From Syntrophaceae bacterium UBA2251 (GTDB lineage: Bacteria; Desulfobacterota; Syntrophia; Syntrophales; UBA2251), in the NCBI GenBank assembly GCA_002347815.1, contig DDXV01000031.1, positions 1 to 17,984 on the forward strand: DNA of 17,984 bases, read 5' to 3'. Below the pieces are notes generated by a model, which was not told the origin of the DNA, made no database searches, and saw only the letters and a program-made list of their open reading frames with translations. Shown in pieces: positions 14,869 through 17,984 of the stretch. Positions within the stretch are counted from its first letter, which is position 1; each line of letters starts with the position of its first letter. Made by a program: the position numbers and the translations under genes.

Positions 14869-16031
14869 GAATCGTATATGTACTCGGTATTGGTCAAACC
14901 ATTTTCGGCAAGCACGGTAGTCTAACCGTGAACGATTTGGGTGCCACCGCTGTTCTGGCCGCCGTTAAGGATGCTGAGATCTCTCCTAAGGATTTCCAGG
15001 TCGCGTACTGCGGAACAGTGACTAGCCCACCCACGCCTGTGCAATCCATTCTCTTTCGTCTCGGTGTGGATCGGATTCCGATGTATACCATAGAAAACGC
15101 TTGTGCCAGCGGGTCCGCCGCCGTGCATTTGCTGCATCGCGACATCGCTTTGGGCGCCTGCGATGTGGGAATTGCGTTGGGAGTTGAGTCACTGTCCGCA
15201 TATAATAGAAAGTATGGCAAGGGACTGCTTGCCATCGAGGGCGACCTCCAGGGGAAACTGGCGCTCACCATGCCCTCTTTTTTTGCAATGCTTTGTAATC
15301 GGCTGATTGAGAAGCGCGGTGCGACTATAGAGGACATTTGTTATCCTTCTGTCAAGAACCACAAGGCGGGCATGAACAATCCATACTCGCAGTATAAGAC
15401 AGAGGTCACTGTTGAAGAAATCATGGCTTCTCCCATGATTGCAGACCCGATTACTTTATTACAATGTTGTCCACAGAGTGATGGTGGTGCTGCTGTTATC
15501 CTATGCTCTGAAGAGTATTACAAGAAGCATAATAAGAAAGGGTATCGTGCACCGGTTAAAATTGCCGGTTCCGTTATCTCAGTCAGTGGTGCCGAGGACT
15601 CCTCCTATGATCCCTTGGCGCTTCAGGCAATGATTAAAGGCGCCAAAGATGCCTGCGAGATGGCTGGTGTGGATGCACAAAAGGACATTGATGTGGCTGA
15701 GATTCACGATGCCTTCTCCGGCGAAGAACTGGCGGCTTATGAAATGCTGGGCCTTTGCAAACCGGGTGAAGGAGTTATGTTAGCGCGCTCCCGTGCCGTA
15801 GAATTGGGTGGTCGATGCCCGGTCAATCCCAGCGGTGGATTGCTCTCTATGGGTCATCCTTTGGGTGCTTCCGGAGTTCGTGTAGTAAACGATGTTGCCA
15901 GACAGCTATGGGGCGAGGCGGGCGCAAATCAGGTAGAAGGTGCAAAAGTGGGAATGGCCCAAATGCTGGGAGGTGTGCTAACCGGTTTAGAATCACCTGT
16001 AATTGCAGGCATTCAAATTCTCACAAAATAA
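14865..16031 (+). CDS. Thiolase, SCP-x/archaeal acetoacetyl-CoA thiolase-like
   Basis: Predicted CoA-dependent cleavage of 3-ketoacyl-CoA to acetyl-CoA and a shortened acyl-CoA (or the reverse condensation). The 388-residue protein has the nucleophile Cys80 in ENACASGSA, His281 in EIHDAF, and His331 in SMGHPLGASG after PVNPSGG. The second cysteine motif of FadA-type thiolases (CxGGG) is replaced by QMLGGV, as in SCP-x and archaeal thiolases that work with a DUF35 partner. Retention of Cys80 argues for a real thiolase rather than an Ltp2-type retro-aldolase. ATG 14865 follows GGAGGTGTAAAACA and overlaps the DUF35 stop by 3 nt. No HMG-CoA synthase gene lies between them, unlike in archaeal mevalonate operons, so a catabolic role fits better. 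Confidence 0.9.
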   Translation: MRIVYVLGIGQTIFGKHGSLTVNDLGATAVLAAVKDAEISPKDFQVAYCGTVTSPPTPVQSILFRLGVDRIPMYTIENACASGSAAVHLLHRDIALGACDVGIALGVESLSAYNRKYGKGLLAIEGDLQGKLALTMPSFFAMLCNRLIEKRGATIEDICYPSVKNHKAGMNNPYSQYKTEVTVEEIMASPMIADPITLLQCCPQSDGGAAVILCSEEYYKKHNKKGYRAPVKIAGSVISVSGAEDSSYDPLALQAMIKGAKDACEMAGVDAQKDIDVAEIHDAFSGEELAAYEMLGLCKPGEGVMLARSRAVELGGRCPVNPSGGLLSMGHPLGASGVRVVNDVARQLWGEAGANQVEGAKVGMAQMLGGVLTGLESPVIAGIQILTK

Positions 16032-16119
16032 GTGACGCTGAAAAAATAGATAGCGTCGAGAATCTTTCACTTTTAGGAAATCGTCCCGTAGAATACCCCG
16101 ACCTTTGGATGGGGTTGAA

Positions 16120-16164
16120 TGCGGAGCGGAGGTAAGGGGGATGTAATCACTCCGCAAGTTTTTT
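16120..16164 (+). terminator. Terminator-like hairpin between thiolase and CoA-transferase genes
   Basis: TGCGGAG (16120-16126) pairs with CTCCGCA (16150-16156) across a 23-nt loop, and a T6 run (16159-16164) follows after two bases. A second small inverted repeat, GACGCT/AGCGTC, lies at 16034-16057. The long loop lowers confidence; the structure could separate the CoA-transferase into its own transcript. Confidence 0.4.
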
Positions 16165-16216
16165 GAGATGCCCCGCTTTATGGGCGGGTTAACAGGAGGA
16201 CAAAAAGGAGGAAAAA

Positions 16217-17551
16217 ATGAGCTGGGAAGATGATTACAAGAGGAAAATCGTGTCATTGGAAGAAATGGCGAAGCAGATTAAGTCAGGTGATTTCATCATG
16301 CTGGGTCTTGCATTGGGTGAACCCACGCCGCGCGTCATCCATGCCATTCTGGATAGAGCAGAGGCATTGGAAAAAGTCTCGATGTGCGATGCCGTACCCG
16401 TTTACCCTTCAAAATTGCTTAGCCCTGATTTTATGAAAACAATCGACGGCCATATTAACCATCTATCAGGTTTCTTTTCTCCGAGCGGCCGTGCCCAGGG
16501 ACATCCGGGGCTTTCTCCTTTTGTTCCGGTTATGAGTTCTGATGCTGCGAAAAAAGTCGCTCCATTGGCCGATGTTTTCATCTGTCAGGTAACACCGCCC
16601 AACAAACGAGGCTATGTCAATCTTGGGCTAACAAATTTTCACGAAATGGATACAATCAGATTGGGCAGAGAGATCGGAAAACAGCGCCTCACCATTGGCG
16701 AAGTAAACGATCAGATGCCGATTGTTTTTGGCGATAACTGGCTTCATATCTCCGAATTTGATCTGTTTGTCGAAACTTCTATGAAGATGCCCGCAATAAC
16801 CAGGTCAGCACCGGGAACAAAAGAAGCGACTATTGGTCAATATGTGCTTGAGTTGATCAATGATGGCGATACGATCCAGATGGGCTTTGGCGGCATCCCG
16901 GAGGCAGTCGTTGCTGGGCTTTCAGGGAAACACGATCTCGGTGTACTTACCGAGATGTTTCCTGTAGGATTGGAGGAACTGGTAGCAAAGAGGGTCGTGA
17001 CGAACAGCAAAAAACCTTTTCACAAAGGAAAAACAATTGCCACCTTCTGTATGGCTAACCAAGCTTTGTACGACTTTATTGAAGAGAGCCCAGATTGTGA
17101 ATTCTACCCTGCTTCTTACACAAACAATCCGGCATTCATTGCTCAACATCCCAATATGGTTGCCATGAATATGGCACTCCTAGTCGATTTCACCGGCCAG
17201 ATCTGTTCGGAAGGTCTGGGGTTCAGGCAGATAAGCGGTACGGGAGGGCAACTCGACTTCATGATTGGTGCCAACTATTCCAAGGGAGGAAAAGGGATTA
17301 CTCTTTTGACGTCAGCAAGAGAGATGAAAGACGGCTCCCTGGTGTCCTCCATTGTTCTGGATCTCCCTCCAGGAACGCCAGTAACCGTCCCTAGGGTTTT
17401 TGCCGATTATGTGGTGACAGAGTACGGGATTGCACATCTCTATCACAAAACGACGAGTCAGCGTGCCGAGGCGTTAATCAATATTGCCCATCCCGATTTA
17501 AGGGGGGAATTACGAAACAGCATGAAAACGAAATTTTATATGGGTGGATAA
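16217..17551 (+). CDS. Family I CoA-transferase (4-hydroxybutyrate/butyrate:acetate CoA-transferase-like)
   Basis: Predicted to move CoA between acetyl-CoA and a carboxylic acid by a glutamyl-CoA thioester, so it can activate the acid that enters the pathway or release product. The 444-residue protein has the acetyl-CoA hydrolase/transferase N- and C-terminal domains. The GFGGIPEAV glycine-rich turn leads to VLTEMFPVG, where Glu246 aligns with the catalytic Glu238 of Clostridium aminobutyricum AbfT as I know it. GTGGQLDFM and YGIAHLYHKT are further family blocks. A strong AAAAAGGAGG ribosome-binding site precedes ATG 16217. Length is typical. The exact acid cannot be told from sequence. It lies 185 bp after the thiolase, beyond a terminator-like hairpin. 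Confidence 0.9.
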   Translation: MSWEDDYKRKIVSLEEMAKQIKSGDFIMLGLALGEPTPRVIHAILDRAEALEKVSMCDAVPVYPSKLLSPDFMKTIDGHINHLSGFFSPSGRAQGHPGLSPFVPVMSSDAAKKVAPLADVFICQVTPPNKRGYVNLGLTNFHEMDTIRLGREIGKQRLTIGEVNDQMPIVFGDNWLHISEFDLFVETSMKMPAITRSAPGTKEATIGQYVLELINDGDTIQMGFGGIPEAVVAGLSGKHDLGVLTEMFPVGLEELVAKRVVTNSKKPFHKGKTIATFCMANQALYDFIEESPDCEFYPASYTNNPAFIAQHPNMVAMNMALLVDFTGQICSEGLGFRQISGTGGQLDFMIGANYSKGGKGITLLTSAREMKDGSLVSSIVLDLPPGTPVTVPRVFADYVVTEYGIAHLYHKTTSQRAEALINIAHPDLRGELRNSMKTKFYMGG

Positions 17552-17563
17552 TGACAAAATGAC

Positions 17564-17600
17564 ACCTGTCTGAAATTCAGAGCGGAACCTGTAATTTTTT
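17564..17600. repeat. Palindrome flanked by direct repeats at a rearrangement zone
   Basis: TCTGAAATTCAGA (17569-17581) is a perfect 13-bp palindrome. Direct repeats ACCTGT occur at 17564-17569 and 17587-17592, and a T6 run follows. The segment lies between the CoA-transferase stop and the SDR remnant. It might be the end of a lost insertion sequence, or a weak terminator; I cannot decide from sequence alone. The rest of 17552-17636 shows no gene. Confidence 0.3.
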
Positions 17601-17636
17601 CATAGCGTATCGGAAGAGCCCATATGAGCTGAGGCG

Positions 17637-17719
17637 ATGACCCTGCCCATTGCCCGGGAGTGCGTCGATTATTTGATCCGGGTGGCGGCGAAGTATATTG
17701 ATATGGCTTGCCTATCCGA
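17637..17719 (+). pseudogene. Remnant of a second SDR dehydrogenase gene with internal deletion
   Basis: Bases 17637-17684 align with codons 171-186 of the intact SDR gene (12731-12778, 38/48 identical; MTLPIAREC preserved). The next bases continue directly with its final codons and 3' flank (17676-17719 against 12968-13011, 38/44 identical). The 198 bp between are absent, an in-frame deletion whose ends are the near-identical 9-mers ATTCGGGTG and ATTCGGATG of the intact gene. The stop codon TAG has become TAT. No catalytic residues remain, so it is not functional as a dehydrogenase. Confidence 0.85.
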
Positions 17720-17739
17720 GGTTTTCAATCGGATAGGCA
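17709..17739 (+). terminator. 11-bp hairpin after the SDR remnant
   Basis: TGCCTATCCGA (17709-17719) and TCGGATAGGCA (17729-17739) form a perfect 11-bp inverted repeat with a 9-nt loop. No T-run follows, so termination is uncertain. The intact SDR gene retains only the left arm (13001-13011, TGCCTATCTGA), showing that homology to this unit stops there. Confidence 0.55.
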
Positions 17740-17783
17740 CTAGCCGAAGTATTGCGTCATTAACAACGCTCAATTCTTATCAA

Positions 17784-17984
17784 ATGTACATCCATACGAA
17801 AAAAGTGAGGGGATCGGTACGATTACCCTGAACAGGCCCGAGAGCATGAATGCTTTAAACAGCTCCCTGATGGAGGAGCTAGGTCACGTATTCAGCGAAA
17901 TTTCAACAGATAACGACGTCAAAGTCGTGATTATCACGGGGCAGGAGCAGTTCTTTGCCGCAGGTGCCTATTCCGCTGATTTCG
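17784..17984 (+). CDS. Enoyl-CoA hydratase/isomerase (crotonase), partial, start region apparently frameshifted
   Basis: From 17798 the frame reads EKSEGIGTITLNRPESMNAL, then VKVVIITGQEQFFAAGAYSADF to the window edge, the N-terminal third of a crotonase that would hydrate enoyl-CoA. The oxyanion-hole block FAAGA is present, with Tyr where Asp is usual. This frame has no ATG, GTG or TTG between the upstream TAG (17741-17743) and the conserved TITLNRP. The natural-looking ATG 17784 is one frame off: inserting one base near 17795 would give MYIHYEKSEGIGTITLNRP, an ordinary crotonase start. So this is a frameshifted gene, a sequencing error, or a gene using a rare start such as ATT (17759). There is no ribosome-binding site before 17784. 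The 3' end lies outside the window. Confidence 0.75.

Noticed and set aside
17637..17831. 64-residue open frame as a genuine small protein
   Set aside because: It is SDR-derived sequence reading through a lost stop into a hairpin and then out of frame over the crotonase gene.
1..17984. CRISPR array, tRNA or rRNA genes, phage or toxin-antitoxin modules
   Set aside because: No regularly spaced repeats, tRNA-like cloverleaf sequence, rRNA segment or recognisable defence, phage or toxin gene was seen on either strand.

Overview
The window reads as a piece of a Gram-negative, probably anaerobic or microaerobic bacterial chromosome. The gene content (FtsK, RimO, a periplasmic PBP-type carboxypeptidase, a short-Q-loop cytochrome bd, a TetR-controlled beta-oxidation cluster with a DUF35-thiolase pair and a family I CoA-transferase) fits a deltaproteobacterial/Desulfobacterota lineage such as the Syntrophales. 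That assignment is inference from gene content and style, not a database match.

Left part (1-8,650), GC-rich and ordinary. A plus-strand run plsC-ftsK-rimO is packed with overlapping or nearly touching ends. It converges on a minus-strand D-Ala-D-Ala carboxypeptidase gene with its own clear promoter. Divergent from that gene lies cydA-cydB, which ends in a hairpin terminator facing a minus-strand single-domain cyclic-nucleotide-binding protein. That small gene has the best sigma-70-like promoter in the window and a 17-bp palindrome at its predicted transcription start.

Middle (8,900-11,500). A minus-strand penicillin-amidase-family Ntn hydrolase has no signal peptide. Its roughly 200-nt leader contains an intrinsic-terminator-like hairpin. 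Divergent from it is a TetR regulator.

Right part (11,500-17,984), visibly more AT-rich apart from the SDR gene. TetR is followed by an HSD10-like 3-hydroxyacyl-CoA dehydrogenase, an LCAD/IVD-type acyl-CoA dehydrogenase, a DUF35 protein translationally coupled to a thiolase, a CoA-transferase, and the start of an enoyl-CoA hydratase cut by the window edge. Together these give acid activation (CoA-transferase), dehydrogenation (acyl-CoA dehydrogenase), hydration (crotonase), oxidation (SDR) and thiolysis (thiolase/DUF35): a complete short- or branched-chain acyl-CoA oxidation loop.

The most interesting signals are not whole genes. (1) The same two-palindrome array (a degenerate copy, then a perfect TAACC-N2-GGTTA, centres exactly 17 bp apart) lies in front of both tetR and the SDR gene, so it is a strong candidate for the TetR operator. 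(2) The cluster carries gene ghosts: a 53-codon C-terminal remnant of a second acyl-CoA dehydrogenase of a different catalytic subtype; a second copy of the SDR 3' end with an in-frame 198-bp deletion between two 9-bp repeats, a lost stop codon and a complete 11-bp hairpin; and an enoyl-CoA hydratase whose start appears to be frameshifted. The dehydrogenase-to-CoA-transferase block is therefore bracketed by direct repeats of the SDR 3' end, which suggests duplication and remodelling of the cassette.
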